Numbered from the stretch's first letter, positions 31,255 through 41,397 are shown. The stretch: DNA of 64,000 nucleotides from Pseudomonadota bacterium (GCA_021847345.1 JAJZTW010000002.1:91660-155659), one strand, 5' to 3'. The notes: generated from the letters alone by a model not told the origin. Made by a program: numbers and translations.

Positions 31255-31788
31255 ATGTCGTCCGTCACCCTCAAGCGCGTGGTTCCATACCTGATCACGC
31301 TGGCCCTGGCCGTGTTCCTGTACCTCAAGGCCGACCAGTTCGACATGGTCGGTCGCCCGGGCATGCCGGGGCCTGACCTTTGGCCGAAGATGATCTGCGT
31401 GCTGCTGGGCGCGACCTCGCTGATCGGGCTCGTCGGCGCGCTGTTCGGGCCCGCCGAATCCGGCGCGCCGGTCGGCGAGGTCGACGAGGCGCTCGCGTCG
31501 CCGCCGGAGACCCACCCCCACCTGGTCTGGATCGGCGTGGCCGCCACCGGGATGTACGTGTGGGCGATGCCGCGTCTCGGGTTCTTCATCGCGACCTGCC
31601 TGTTCGCGGCGGCGCTGCTGCTGATCGGCGGCATGCGCCGCTGGACCTGGCTGCCGGTCGCGGCGGTCGGTCTCGCCGGCGTGTTCTCGCTGATTTTCAT
31701 GAAGGTCGTGTACGTGTCGCTGCCGCTGGGCGAGGGCGCGTTCAAGAGCGTGTCGCTGCTGGTGTTCAAGCTGCTGGGGATCCACTGA
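31255..31788 (+). CDS. Tripartite tricarboxylate transporter TctB small permease
   Basis: 4-TM small protein between TctC and TctA; ...GRPGMPGPDLWPKMICVLLG. Confidence 0.8.
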   Translation: MSSVTLKRVVPYLITLALAVFLYLKADQFDMVGRPGMPGPDLWPKMICVLLGATSLIGLVGALFGPAESGAPVGEVDEALASPPETHPHLVWIGVAATGMYVWAMPRLGFFIATCLFAAALLLIGGMRRWTWLPVAAVGLAGVFSLIFMKVVYVSLPLGEGAFKSVSLLVFKLLGIH

Positions 31789-31789
31789 C

Positions 31790-33346
31790 ATGAGCGTGAT
31801 GCACGATCTGGCCCTCGGGCTGATGCATGTGTTCCAGCCCTACGACCTGCTGATGCTGGTCGTGGGCATCCTGGTCGGCATGCTGGTGTCCATCATGCCG
31901 GGCCTGGGCTTCGTCATGGGGGTGATCCTGGCGCTGCCCTTCACCTACAAGATGCAGATCGAGCCGGCGGTGATCCTGCTGACCGCGATCTATTTCTCGG
32001 GTACCTATGGCGGTTGCTTCACCACCATCCTGTACCGGATCCCCGGCGAACCCAACGACGTTCCCCTGCTGTGGGACGGCTACACGATGGGCCAGCGCGA
32101 GGGCGCGGCCAAGCCACTGGGCTGGGCGCTGGTGGCCGCGCTGATCGGCGGCCTGGTGTCGTCAGCGGTGATGGTGGCGCTGACCGGGCCGTTGACCGAG
32201 GTCGCGCTGAAATTCAATTCCGAGGACTATTTCGCGGCCATCGTGTTCGGCCTGACCACCGTGGTGTCGCTGGCCGGAAAGTCGCTCACGAAGGCCTTTG
32301 TCAGCCTGTGCCTGGGCCTGCTCGTGGCGTGCATCGGGGTCGACAGCATCTACGGCGTCAGCCGCTACACCTTCGGCGTGCCGATTCTCGGCGATGGGGT
32401 GCAGTTGGTGGCGGTGCTGGTGGGCATGTACGGCCTGGGCGAGGTGCTCAAGCGCATCGGCCAGGGCCTTGCGATCAAGGGCGCGCCGGCCGGAGCGAAG
32501 GTCAAGGTGCAGACCAGCTTTCCAAGCCTGCGCGAGATCTGGGGGGTGCGGGGCGCGATCCTGCGCAGCAGCGCCATCGGCACGCTGCTGGGCGTGGTGC
32601 CCGGGGCGGGGGCCACGATCACGTCCTTCATCTGCTACGGAGTGGAAAAGCAGTACGGGCGCGAGCGCGCCAGGCTCGGCAGCGGGCACCCCAGCGGAAT
32701 CGTGGCTCCGCAGATCGGCTCCACCGCATCGGTCGCCGGGCACCTGATTCCCATGCTCACGCTCGGCATCCCGGGCAGCGCGGCCACCGCGGTGATCCTC
32801 GCCGCGTTCCTGCTGCATGGCGTGCAGCCCGGGCCGATGCTGCTGTCCGACCCGGCCTCGCGCGTGACCGTCTACACCATCCTGGCGTCGATGTTCGTCG
32901 CGGTGATCGGCATGTGCCTGATCGGATTCTTCTGGATCCGCCTGGTCGTGCGCGTACTGCTGATCCCGCAGTACCTGCTCAACGCCATCGTCGTGCTGTT
33001 CTGCCTGGTGGGGGCCTACGCCGACCGGAATTCGATGTCGGACGTGTGGATGATCCTGGCCTTCGGCGTGCTGGGCTACCTGTTCGAAAAGTACAAGTTC
33101 CCCATTTCACCGATGGTGCTCGGAGCCATCCTGGGTCCGATCGGCGAGAGCAATTTCATGCGCAGCATGGTCGTGCACCGTGACGACTGGACAGCTGCCT
33201 TCACGCAGCCGCTGAGCGGAACGCTGCTGGCGATGTCGGCCTTCGCGGTGTTCTACCCCGTGCTGCGCGAGTCGCTGCGTTGGCTGCGCCGGCGAGGCCG
33301 GCCAGCGTTGACAGCGGCTGCATCCGGAGGCCCTCCGGTCGCCTGA
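31790..33346 (+). CDS. Tripartite tricarboxylate transporter TctA large permease
   Basis: GMLVSIMPGLGFVMGVILALPFTY...GTYGGCFTTILYRIPGEPNDVPLLWDGYTMGQREGAAKPLGWAL. Confidence 0.92.
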   Translation: MSVMHDLALGLMHVFQPYDLLMLVVGILVGMLVSIMPGLGFVMGVILALPFTYKMQIEPAVILLTAIYFSGTYGGCFTTILYRIPGEPNDVPLLWDGYTMGQREGAAKPLGWALVAALIGGLVSSAVMVALTGPLTEVALKFNSEDYFAAIVFGLTTVVSLAGKSLTKAFVSLCLGLLVACIGVDSIYGVSRYTFGVPILGDGVQLVAVLVGMYGLGEVLKRIGQGLAIKGAPAGAKVKVQTSFPSLREIWGVRGAILRSSAIGTLLGVVPGAGATITSFICYGVEKQYGRERARLGSGHPSGIVAPQIGSTASVAGHLIPMLTLGIPGSAATAVILAAFLLHGVQPGPMLLSDPASRVTVYTILASMFVAVIGMCLIGFFWIRLVVRVLLIPQYLLNAIVVLFCLVGAYADRNSMSDVWMILAFGVLGYLFEKYKFPISPMVLGAILGPIGESNFMRSMVVHRDDWTAAFTQPLSGTLLAMSAFAVFYPVLRESLRWLRRRGRPALTAAASGGPPVA

Positions 33347-33403
33347 TGCACCGCGGCTGCGCCGCGCACCGGCGCGGGCGGCCCCGTCTGGCGCCGGCGG
33401 CGT

Positions 33404-33862
33404 TCACGGGAAGATCACCGTGGCGTGGATGGTGTTGTACTTGCCGTCCGGGCGCAGCCCGATCGCCGTCACGATGGCCCCATTGTTGGTGCCGATCTTG
33501 AAGCGTTCGGTCCATGTCTTGTCGCCGGTGTGCTCGACATCCACCTCGTGGATGCTTTGCGTGGCGGTGTGGGCGGCGCTGTTCTTCCACAGTTCGAGGT
33601 GGGAGCCGTCGTAGGGGCCTCCCGAGATATCCAGGCCGACGATGCCCCATATGTTGATGCTGGACTCGGTATAGAGCGTACGGGCCTGTCCGGGCGGGAT
33701 CACCGTGACATCCCCGAATTCATCGAGATACCAGTGGTCGGAGCCGCCGGGGGCCAACTGGATCGGCACGGGCTGGCGGTTGACGAACGTGACGTAATAT
33801 CCGGTTCCCGCGAACGCGGAGCCGCACCAGAAAATCAATAGTGTGACGCAAAACCTTCGCAT
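33404..33862 (-). CDS. Small secreted protein, paralogue A (uncharacterised)
   Basis: 153 codons; signal peptide MRRFCVTLLIFWCGSAFA then GTGYYVTFVNRQPVPIQLAPGGSDHWYLDEFG. Confidence 0.7.
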   Translation of the reverse strand: MRRFCVTLLIFWCGSAFAGTGYYVTFVNRQPVPIQLAPGGSDHWYLDEFGDVTVIPPGQARTLYTESSINIWGIVGLDISGGPYDGSHLELWKNSAAHTATQSIHEVDVEHTGDKTWTERFKIGTNNGAIVTAIGLRPDGKYNTIHATVIFP

Positions 33863-33920
33863 TTGATTTCTCCTCGAAACCGGCAGGGCGTTGGTGAACC
33901 TGGGGTATTTCAACAGCCTG

Positions 33921-34385
33921 TCAATCGAGCACCACGACCGCGTGCACCGTTCCGTAGCTTCCATCGGGCCGGGCGTTGATGGCGGTCGCGATGTCGGGGC
34001 TGCTCGTGCCGATGCCGAAGCTGTGGGCCAAGTCGTGCCAGCCGGCCGAAGCGTCGAGGGTGAACTCGTGGACGTTTTGCTGCACCTCGTGGCCGTATCC
34101 GTCCTGCCACATCTCCAGTCGCTCGCCCTGGTATTTTCCGCCCGACACATCGAGTCGAATGATTCCGGCCTCGCCCTTGCTCTCCGTGTAGAAAACGGTG
34201 CTGGTGCCGTCGGCCCTCACGTACACGGGGCGCCAGAACTCATCGACCCACCAACGGTACGAGCTGACCAGCGAGATCTGGACGGGATAGTTCTGGTGAT
34301 TGATGAAGGATATGTAGAAGCCTGTCCCGGCATGTGCTGCGCCGCTCAGCGCGAGCAACGCCAGCAGCAGGAGAATGCGTTTCAT
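33921..34385 (-). CDS. Small secreted protein, paralogue B (uncharacterised)
   Basis: 155 codons; signal peptide MKRILLLLALLALSGAAHA then GTGFYISFINHQNYPVQISLVSSYRWWVDEFW; homologous to paralogue A. Confidence 0.72.
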   Translation of the reverse strand: MKRILLLLALLALSGAAHAGTGFYISFINHQNYPVQISLVSSYRWWVDEFWRPVYVRADGTSTVFYTESKGEAGIIRLDVSGGKYQGERLEMWQDGYGHEVQQNVHEFTLDASAGWHDLAHSFGIGTSSPDIATAINARPDGSYGTVHAVVVLD

Positions 34386-34691
34386 GTTCCGCCTCCGTGT
34401 TGCAAAAGCCGCGATGTCCAGATGGTTTCTGGGCGAGCGATGAATTTCCATGTTTTTGACATGGATATTATTCGGTGAATCGGATGTTAATCTAACCGAT
34501 GTCGCGGCGAGCTGCGAAAGGGCGTATTTGAAAACCGGTCATTCAGATGATTCGGGAAACCCGGATGTTCGAGCGGAGCATCGGGAGGTGACAGGCGCCA
34601 GCGCCGAGGGCAGGCCATGGCGCCCGCAGCAGGCTGTCGCGGGCGCCATGCCGTGGGGCTGGCCGCAGCGCGCGAGCCGCGGTGCGCGGTC

Positions 34692-35675
34692 TCAGTTCGC
34701 GCAGCCGAGCGCGAAGTCCCGGGGCGTGCCGAGCACCGCCAGCGCGACGGAAGCCAGGCGTGCCGTGAGCGAGTCCGCGCGCGAGGTCAGCACGATGGGC
34801 ACCTTCGCGCCCAGCACCAGCCCGGCGCACTCACCGCCGCCGACGTAGACGAAGCTCTTGTAGAGCATGTTGCCTGCGTTGAGGTCGGGCACCAGCATGA
34901 GGTCGAAGTCGCCCGCTGCGGGGGATTCGATGTGCTTGGTGCGTGCCGCCTGCAGCGAGAAGGCATTGTCGAAGCCCAGCGGGCCCTCGACGGCGGCGCC
35001 GGGCCATTGCCCCTGGCGGCCGCGCTGCACCAGTTCCCGGGCGTCCAGCGTGGCCGGGATGGCCGGGTTGACGGTCTCCACCGCGGCGACCACCGCGGCC
35101 TTCGGGGCGTGGATTCCGATGCGCTGGAGCAGGTCCACCGCGTTGCCCAGGATGTCGAGCTTGCTTTTCAGGTCCGGCGTGATGTTGACCACGCAGTCGG
35201 CCAGTGCGAGCAGCTTGTGGTAGCGGGGAAGGTCGAACACGAAGGCGTGGCTGATGCGACGCTGGGTGCGCAGCCCGGTTTCGCGCTGGACCACGGCCGA
35301 CATCAGCTCGTCGGTGTGCAGCGAGCCTTTCATCAGCGCGCGCACGTCGCCGCCGCGCGCCAGTTCCACCGCGCGCGTGGCGGCCTGCGATGGGTCGGCT
35401 GCGGTGGCGACGATCTCGAAGTCGCGCGCGTCGACCTCGGCCTGCTCGGCAGCGCGCTGGATCAGCGTGGGGTCGCCCACCAGCAGCGGCCTGGCCACGC
35501 CGGCGCGCTGCACGCGCTGCGCCGCCTGCAGGGCCAGCGCGTCGCAGGGATGGGCCAGCGCGATGGTCGCCGGCTCGCGCGAGGCCAGGGCGCGCGCGCG
35601 CTCGATCAGCGCCTGCAGGCGCGGGAAGACCTGCGGCGTCGCCGCATCTGCGACGGAGGACGCTGGGGTGCTCAT
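34692..35675 (-). CDS. pta: Phosphate acetyltransferase (Pta/Ptb family)
   Basis: 327 aa; RPLLVGDPTLIQRAAEQAEVD...LMKGSLHTDELMSAVV...FVYVGGGECAGLVLGAKVPIVLTSRADS; downstream of xsc. Confidence 0.88.
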   Translation of the reverse strand: MSTPASSVADAATPQVFPRLQALIERARALASREPATIALAHPCDALALQAAQRVQRAGVARPLLVGDPTLIQRAAEQAEVDARDFEIVATAADPSQAATRAVELARGGDVRALMKGSLHTDELMSAVVQRETGLRTQRRISHAFVFDLPRYHKLLALADCVVNITPDLKSKLDILGNAVDLLQRIGIHAPKAAVVAAVETVNPAIPATLDARELVQRGRQGQWPGAAVEGPLGFDNAFSLQAARTKHIESPAAGDFDLMLVPDLNAGNMLYKSFVYVGGGECAGLVLGAKVPIVLTSRADSLTARLASVALAVLGTPRDFALGCAN

Positions 35676-35762
35676 GGGGTGTGTCTCCTGCCCGGGCCCC
35701 CGGGGTCGGGAGCCGGTTCTGGCGGATCGGGCGCCGGCGCTGCCGGCGCCCCGGGGCGGGAC

Positions 35763-37583
35763 TCAGACGTAGTCCTTGTACTTGTCGAGCAGGCGCACCG
35801 GCTTGCTCAGCGCGTCGCGGCGGAAGGGGTCGCCGAGTTCGCGGGTGCACATGATCTCGATCACGCACGTCTTGCGCTGGTTCATCTGCATGTCCACGGC
35901 GCGCTTGAGCGCGGGGCCGACGTCCTCCAGGCGGTCGACGACGATGGCCTCCGAACCCATGGCGCGGGCGATGCCGGCGAAGCTCTCGCTTTCCAGCTCG
36001 CCGGCGACGAAGCGGCGGTTGTAGAAGTCGACCTGGTTCTTCTTCTCCGCGCCCCACTGGCGGTTGTGGAACACCACCGCGGTGACCGGGATGTCGTGGC
36101 GCACGCAGGTCATGATCTCGACCATGCTCATGCCCCAGGCGCCGTCACCGGCATAGGCGATGGCGGGACGGTCCGGCGCGGCCAGCTTGGCGCCGATGAT
36201 GGTGGGCAGCGCGTAGCCGCAGTTGCCGAAGCTCATCGGGGCGAAGAAGCTGCGCGGCTCGTCGAAGCGCAGATAGCTGTTGGCCACCGAGTTGATGTTG
36301 CCGATGTCGGTGGACACCATGACCCGCGGCGGCATGGCCTTTTCCAGTTCGCGCAGCACCTGACGCGGATGCAGGTACTCACCGCCACCGAAGGTCTTCT
36401 CGCTCTTGGCTTGCTCGATCATGTCGAGGCTGTAGGCGTCGCGTTCGTGGGTCCAGGAATCGAGCTCCTGCTCCCAGGCCTGCTTCTCTGCGCGGATGGT
36501 CTCGGCGCGCTGGGCCTTCGTCGCGTCGCACGCCAGCTGGCGCTGCTGCAGGCGCTGGGTGATGGCCTTGGCGGCCGCCTTGGCATCGCCGCAGATGCCC
36601 ACGGAGATCTTCTTCACCAGACCGAGGTTGGTGTGATCGGCCTCGACCTGGATGATCCTGGCGTTCTTGGGCCAGTAGTCCATGCCGTGCTGCGGCAGGG
36701 TGCCGAAGGGGCCCATGCGCGAGCCCAGCGCGACCACCACGTCGGCCTGGGCGATCAGCTTCATCGCGGCCTTCGAGCCCTGGTAGCCCAGCGGGCCCGC
36801 CCACAGCGGGTGGCTGGCCGGGAAGGCGTCGTTGCGCAGGTAGCCGGTGACCACCGGGGCGCCCAGGCGCTCGGCAAGCAGCCTGCATTCGTCCACCGCG
36901 TCGCCCATGACCACGCCGCCGCCGGCCAGGATCACCGGGAACTTGGCCTGGGCCAGCAGTTCGGCCGCGTCGTTCAGGCTCTGCTCGCCGCCGGCGCCGC
37001 GCTCGACGCGCATCGGGCGCGGGATCTCGCACTGGATCTCGCCGTAGAAATAGTCGCGCGGAATGTTGAGCTGGGTCGGCCCCATCTCGCTGATCGCGCG
37101 GTCAAAACAGCGCCCGGTGAACTCGGCCATGCGCTTGGGGTTGACCACGTGCCCCTGGTACTTGGTGAACTCCTGGAACATCGGCAGCTGGTTGGCTTCC
37201 TGGAAGCCGCCCAGGCCCATGCCCATGGTGCCGGTTTCGGGAGTGACGATGACCACCGGGCTGTGGGCCCAGTAGGCGGCGGCGATGGCGGTCACGCAGT
37301 TGCTGATGCCGGGGCCGTTCTGGCCGATCACCACGCCGTGGCGTCCGCTCACACGCGCATAGCCGTCGGCCATGTGCGCGGCGCCCTGCTCGTGCACCAC
37401 CGGGATCAGGCGGATGCCGGCCGGCGCGAAGATGTCCATCGCATCCATGAAGGCCGAGCCCATGATGCCGAAGATGTCGGTCACGCCGTTGGCGACCAGG
37501 GTCTCCACGAAGGCTTCGGAGGGGGTCATTTTCTGCACGCCGGTGACGACCTTGCGGTTGTCGGCGGGAGGGGTCTGGCTCAT
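35763..37583 (-). CDS. xsc: Sulfoacetaldehyde acetyltransferase Xsc (ThDP enzyme)
   Basis: 606 aa; MTPSEAFVETLVANGVTDIFGIMGSAFMDAMDIFAPAGIRLIPVVHEQGAAHMADGYARVSGRHGVVIGQNGPGISN...YAGDGAWGMSMVEIMTCVRHDIPVTAVVFHNRQWGAEKKNQVDFYNRRF. Confidence 0.92.
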   Translation of the reverse strand: MSQTPPADNRKVVTGVQKMTPSEAFVETLVANGVTDIFGIMGSAFMDAMDIFAPAGIRLIPVVHEQGAAHMADGYARVSGRHGVVIGQNGPGISNCVTAIAAAYWAHSPVVIVTPETGTMGMGLGGFQEANQLPMFQEFTKYQGHVVNPKRMAEFTGRCFDRAISEMGPTQLNIPRDYFYGEIQCEIPRPMRVERGAGGEQSLNDAAELLAQAKFPVILAGGGVVMGDAVDECRLLAERLGAPVVTGYLRNDAFPASHPLWAGPLGYQGSKAAMKLIAQADVVVALGSRMGPFGTLPQHGMDYWPKNARIIQVEADHTNLGLVKKISVGICGDAKAAAKAITQRLQQRQLACDATKAQRAETIRAEKQAWEQELDSWTHERDAYSLDMIEQAKSEKTFGGGEYLHPRQVLRELEKAMPPRVMVSTDIGNINSVANSYLRFDEPRSFFAPMSFGNCGYALPTIIGAKLAAPDRPAIAYAGDGAWGMSMVEIMTCVRHDIPVTAVVFHNRQWGAEKKNQVDFYNRRFVAGELESESFAGIARAMGSEAIVVDRLEDVGPALKRAVDMQMNQRKTCVIEIMCTRELGDPFRRDALSKPVRLLDKYKDYV

Positions 37584-37697
37584 GGCGGGATGTCTCCGGT
37601 GGGTCTGCGAGGCAAAGCAGGAAATTGCAAAAAACGGGACGAATCATTCCATCCGTTGTGGAGCGAACTATAGGAGGACCCTCGGGGAGCGTCAACA

Positions 37698-37733
37698 GGA
37701 AATTTCGAAATCCGGTATATGATGTTTCGGAAA
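37698..37733. promoter_or_regulatory. Two TTTCnGAAA-type palindromes in the xsc/iclR divergent spacer
   Basis: ATTTCGAAAT at 37702-37711 and TTTCGGAAA at 37725-37733. Confidence 0.45.
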
Positions 37734-37769
37734 TAGAAATCCGAGCCCTCCGTCAACAGGCCCCTGCCC

Positions 37770-38600
37770 ATGCCCCCCTCCGACATCGCCGAGTCCGAAC
37801 CGGTGCTTTCCAGCCTGCCGGGAAGTGCCGACACGCCGCTGGCCCGGCTGTTCGGCCTGCTCGAGGCGGTGGCCGGTCGAGACCAGCCGTTCACGCTGCA
37901 GTCCCTGGCCGTCGAACTCGACCTGCCCAAGCCGACCGTGCACCGCATGTTGTCGCAGCTCGAACAGGCCGGGTTGCTGCAGCGCCAGGGCGACGCCCGC
38001 CACTACGCCGCCGGGCTGCGACTGCGCCGCCTGGCCGGGCAGCTCATGCTCAACGACGGCTTCAATGGCGCGCGGCGCATGGTCCTGCGTTCGGTGGTGC
38101 GCGAGCTGGGGGAGAGCTGCAACATCACCGCGCTGGCCGGCAGCGAGGTGGTGTACCTCGACCGCGTGGAAACGGCCGCGCCGCTGCGCTTCTATCTGCA
38201 GCCCGGCTCGCGCGTGCCGGTGCACTGCTCGGCCAGCGGCAAGCTGCTGCTGGCGCAGATGAAGCCGGCGCAGCGCCGCCGCCTGCTCGAGCACGCCGTG
38301 CTCGATGCCTACACGCCCGGCACCATCACCGATGCCGGCGCGCTCGAGCGCGAGCTCGATCAGGTGCGTGAACAGGGCTATGCGCTGGACCGCGAGGAGT
38401 TCCTGCCGGGGCTGCTGTGCGTGGCGGTGCTCGTGCCGGCCGAGCCGGGGCGGCTGTCCAACCTGTGCGTGGCGGTGCAGGCGCCGGTGATGCGCCTGAG
38501 CGCCGAACGCGCGCCGCAGGTGCTGCCCGCGCTGCGCCGCGCCGCCGAGGCGCTGGCACGCATCGAGGCCGACGCGATGCCGCGCGCGTCGCGTGCCTGA
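37770..38600 (+). CDS. IclR-family transcriptional regulator, divergent from xsc
   Basis: [39 protein letters not shown]...[35 protein letters not shown]. Confidence 0.88.
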   Translation: MPPSDIAESEPVLSSLPGSADTPLARLFGLLEAVAGRDQPFTLQSLAVELDLPKPTVHRMLSQLEQAGLLQRQGDARHYAAGLRLRRLAGQLMLNDGFNGARRMVLRSVVRELGESCNITALAGSEVVYLDRVETAAPLRFYLQPGSRVPVHCSASGKLLLAQMKPAQRRRLLEHAVLDAYTPGTITDAGALERELDQVREQGYALDREEFLPGLLCVAVLVPAEPGRLSNLCVAVQAPVMRLSAERAPQVLPALRRAAEALARIEADAMPRASRA

Positions 38601-38655
38601 CCCGCAGCCGGCCCCGTCCGCGACGCATTCCCCTTCGAAGCTTCCGACTCCAGCC

Positions 38656-39636
38656 ATGACCGACCTTCAGCAACTTCGTCCCGAGCGCATGCTCGGCGTG
38701 CGCGAGACCTTCGGCATCGATTCCGACCTGCGGGTGCCGGCCTTCGCCGAGCGCGACGACCACGTGCCCGAGGTCGACGAGGCCTACCGCTTCAATCCCG
38801 ACGTCACGCTGGCGCTGCTGGCCGGTTTCACGCGCAACCGCCGCGTGCTGGTGCAGGGCCTGCACGGCACCGGCAAGTCCACGCACATCGAACAGGTGGC
38901 GGCGCGCCTGAACTGGCCCTGCGTGCGGGTCAACCTGGACGCCCACATCAGCCGCCTGGACCTCGTCGGCAAGGACGCCGTGGTGCTGCGCGACGGCATG
39001 CAGGTGACCGAATTCCAGGAAGGCATCGTGCCGTGGGCGCTGCAGCGCCCGGTGGCGCTGATCTTCGACGAGTACGACGCCGGCCGGCCCGACGTGATGT
39101 TCGTCATCCAGCGCATCCTCGAGCGCGACGGCAAGTTCACGCTGACCGACCAGAACCGCGTGCTCAGCCCGCATGCGCACTTTCGCCTGTTCGCCACCGC
39201 CAACACCGTGGGGCTGGGCAATCTCAACGGCCTGTACCAGGGCGTGCAGCGCCTCAACCACGCGCAGATGGACCGCTGGGACATCGTCGCCTCGCTGAGC
39301 TACCTGCCGGCCGACGAGGAACGCGCCATCGTGCTGGCACGCGTGCCGGGCAAGGACACCGAGGCCGGGCGCGAACTGGTCGCGCGCATGGTGGCCGTGG
39401 CCCAGCTCACGCGCCAGGGTTTCGCCGCCGGCGACGTGTCGACCCTGATGTCGCCGCGCACCGTGATCACCTGGGCCGAGAACTGCGAGATCTTCCGCGA
39501 TCCGGCGCTGGCCTTCCGCCTGTCCTTCCTGAACAAATGCGACGATGCCGAGCGCGCGCTGGTGGCCGAGTACTACCAGCGCTGCTTCGACCAGGAACTC
39601 GACGCCGGCGGCGCCGCGCACGCGGCGGCGGCCTGA
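38656..39636 (+). CDS. Cobaltochelatase CobS-type AAA+ ATPase
   Basis: [92 protein letters not shown]. Confidence 0.88.
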   Translation: MTDLQQLRPERMLGVRETFGIDSDLRVPAFAERDDHVPEVDEAYRFNPDVTLALLAGFTRNRRVLVQGLHGTGKSTHIEQVAARLNWPCVRVNLDAHISRLDLVGKDAVVLRDGMQVTEFQEGIVPWALQRPVALIFDEYDAGRPDVMFVIQRILERDGKFTLTDQNRVLSPHAHFRLFATANTVGLGNLNGLYQGVQRLNHAQMDRWDIVASLSYLPADEERAIVLARVPGKDTEAGRELVARMVAVAQLTRQGFAAGDVSTLMSPRTVITWAENCEIFRDPALAFRLSFLNKCDDAERALVAEYYQRCFDQELDAGGAAHAAAA

Positions 39637-39639
39637 GCC

Positions 39640-41397
39640 ATGGACGGGCTCGACGAGCGGGAGCTGGCGCGCCAGCAGCGGCGCATCGAGGATCTGTGCG
39701 GGGCAGCCATCCGCGCCGTGGCCGGACAGCCGCGCCTGCAGTGGCGCGGCGGCCGCCTGTGGGATGGTGCGTCGCGCCTGCCGCGCTTCGCCGCCCATCT
39801 GGCGCCTCGCTTCGGCCATGCCGACCTGCGCTCGTTTCGCGGCGCCGCCGACGGCATGGCGCTGCGCGTGGCATTGTCGGACGCGGCGCTGCACCGACGC
39901 CTGCAGCCGGGCGACGCGGTGCAGCGCCTGGTGTTCGACATGCTGGAGCAGTTTCGCGTCGAATCCCTGGCGCCGGCGCTGCAGCGCGGCCTGCGCCACA
40001 ACCTGGAGCACCGCTTTCGCGCCTGGTCCGACGAGTTCATCGCCTCCGGCCTGATCGAGGGCACGCTGGGCATCCTGTTGTTCACGGTGTCCCAGGTGGC
40101 GCGCACGCGCATCACCGGCGAGGAGCTTCCCGAGATCATCACCGACCTCATCGAGGGCACGCGTTTCGGGCTGGCCGAGGTGCTGGGGCCGGCCATGCGT
40201 GATCTGGGCAGGCTGCGCGAGGACCAGGCCGCGTTCGCGCGCGTGGCGCTGGCGTTGGCCGAGCAGATCGCCCGGCGCGCGCGCGAAGCGCGCGAGCAGG
40301 CGGGCGAATCCGCCGATGCCGCCGAGGACGACGCGCGCGAAACGCGCAACGGCTTCGAACTGCTGCTCGAGCCCGACGCCGGCGATGCGCAGGCCCTGCC
40401 GGTGGCCTCGTCCACGCGCGGCAACGCGGCGCCCGAGGCCGACACCTATGGCGTGTTCACGCGCGCCTGGGACCGTCAGCTCGACGCCACCGAACTGGTG
40501 CGCCCGCAACTGCTGCTGGAGTTGCGCGAGCGCCTCGACGGCCTGGCGGCCGCCAGCGGCATCCACATCGGCCGCCTGAGTGCGCAATTGCGCGCGCTGC
40601 TGGCCCGCGAGCAGCCCGAGGGCTGGGAGGGCGGCCACGAGCAAGGGCGCGTCGACGGGCGGCGCCTGGCGCAACTGGTGGCCTCGCCGGCCGAGCGTCG
40701 CCTGTTCATGCAGCAGCCGCGACCCTTGCAGGCCGATTGCATGCTGAGCTTCCTGGTCGACTGCTCGGGCTCGATGCGCCAGCACGCCGAGCCGGTGGCC
40801 TTGCTGGTCGACTCCTTTTCCCGCGCGCTCGACCTGGCGGGCGTGGAGCACGAGGTGCTGGGCTTCACCACCGGAGCGTGGAACGGCGGCCGCGCAAGGC
40901 GTGACTGGCTGCGAGCCGGCCAGCCGCGCCAGCCGGGACGGCTCAACGAGGTGCTGCACATGGTGTTCAAGCCGCGCGAGCTGTCCTGGCGGCGCGCGCG
41001 CCGCGGCATTGCCGCGCTGCTCAAGCCCGACCTGTACCGCGAGGGTGTCGACGGCGAGGCGGTGCAGTGGGCCTGCGCGCGCATGCAGGGTCTCGGGCAT
41101 CGCAGGCGCGTGCTGCTGGTGATCTCCGACGGCTGCCCGATGGATACCGCCAGCGAGAACGCCAATACGCCCGGCTATCTCGAACAGCACCTGGCCGACG
41201 TCGTCGCGCGCGCCTGGACACGCGACGAGGCCGAGGTGATGGGGGTGGGCGTCGGGCTCGACCTGGGCGCGCTGTATCCGCGCAGCGCGGCGATGGACCT
41301 GTCGCGCCTGCGCGGCAACGGCGCGCTGCGCGACCTGCTGGACCTTATCGATTCGCGTCGGCGCGGATCATGTCCACCGCCTTTTCCGCCATCATGA
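39640..41397 (+). CDS. Cobaltochelatase CobT-type protein with VWA domain
   Basis: C-terminal [60 protein letters not shown]; 4 bp downstream of the CobS-like gene. Confidence 0.85.
   Translation: MDGLDERELARQQRRIEDLCGAAIRAVAGQPRLQWRGGRLWDGASRLPRFAAHLAPRFGHADLRSFRGAADGMALRVALSDAALHRRLQPGDAVQRLVFDMLEQFRVESLAPALQRGLRHNLEHRFRAWSDEFIASGLIEGTLGILLFTVSQVARTRITGEELPEIITDLIEGTRFGLAEVLGPAMRDLGRLREDQAAFARVALALAEQIARRAREAREQAGESADAAEDDARETRNGFELLLEPDAGDAQALPVASSTRGNAAPEADTYGVFTRAWDRQLDATELVRPQLLLELRERLDGLAAASGIHIGRLSAQLRALLAREQPEGWEGGHEQGRVDGRRLAQLVASPAERRLFMQQPRPLQADCMLSFLVDCSGSMRQHAEPVALLVDSFSRALDLAGVEHEVLGFTTGAWNGGRARRDWLRAGQPRQPGRLNEVLHMVFKPRELSWRRARRGIAALLKPDLYREGVDGEAVQWACARMQGLGHRRRVLLVISDGCPMDTASENANTPGYLEQHLADVVARAWTRDEAEVMGVGVGLDLGALYPRSAAMDLSRLRGNGALRDLLDLIDSRRRGSCPPPFPPS

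Noticed and set aside
35763-37583. Acetolactate synthase or other generic ThDP enzyme
   Set aside because: N-terminal GIMGSAFMDAMDIFAPAGI and overall motif order match Xsc, and Pta is adjacent.
34617-37673. 1018-aa plus-strand ORF
   Set aside because: Antisense to pta and xsc; composition typical of a shadow ORF, no recognisable domain.
38326-41190. 954-aa minus-strand ORF
   Set aside because: Antisense to the CobS/CobT-like genes; shadow ORF.
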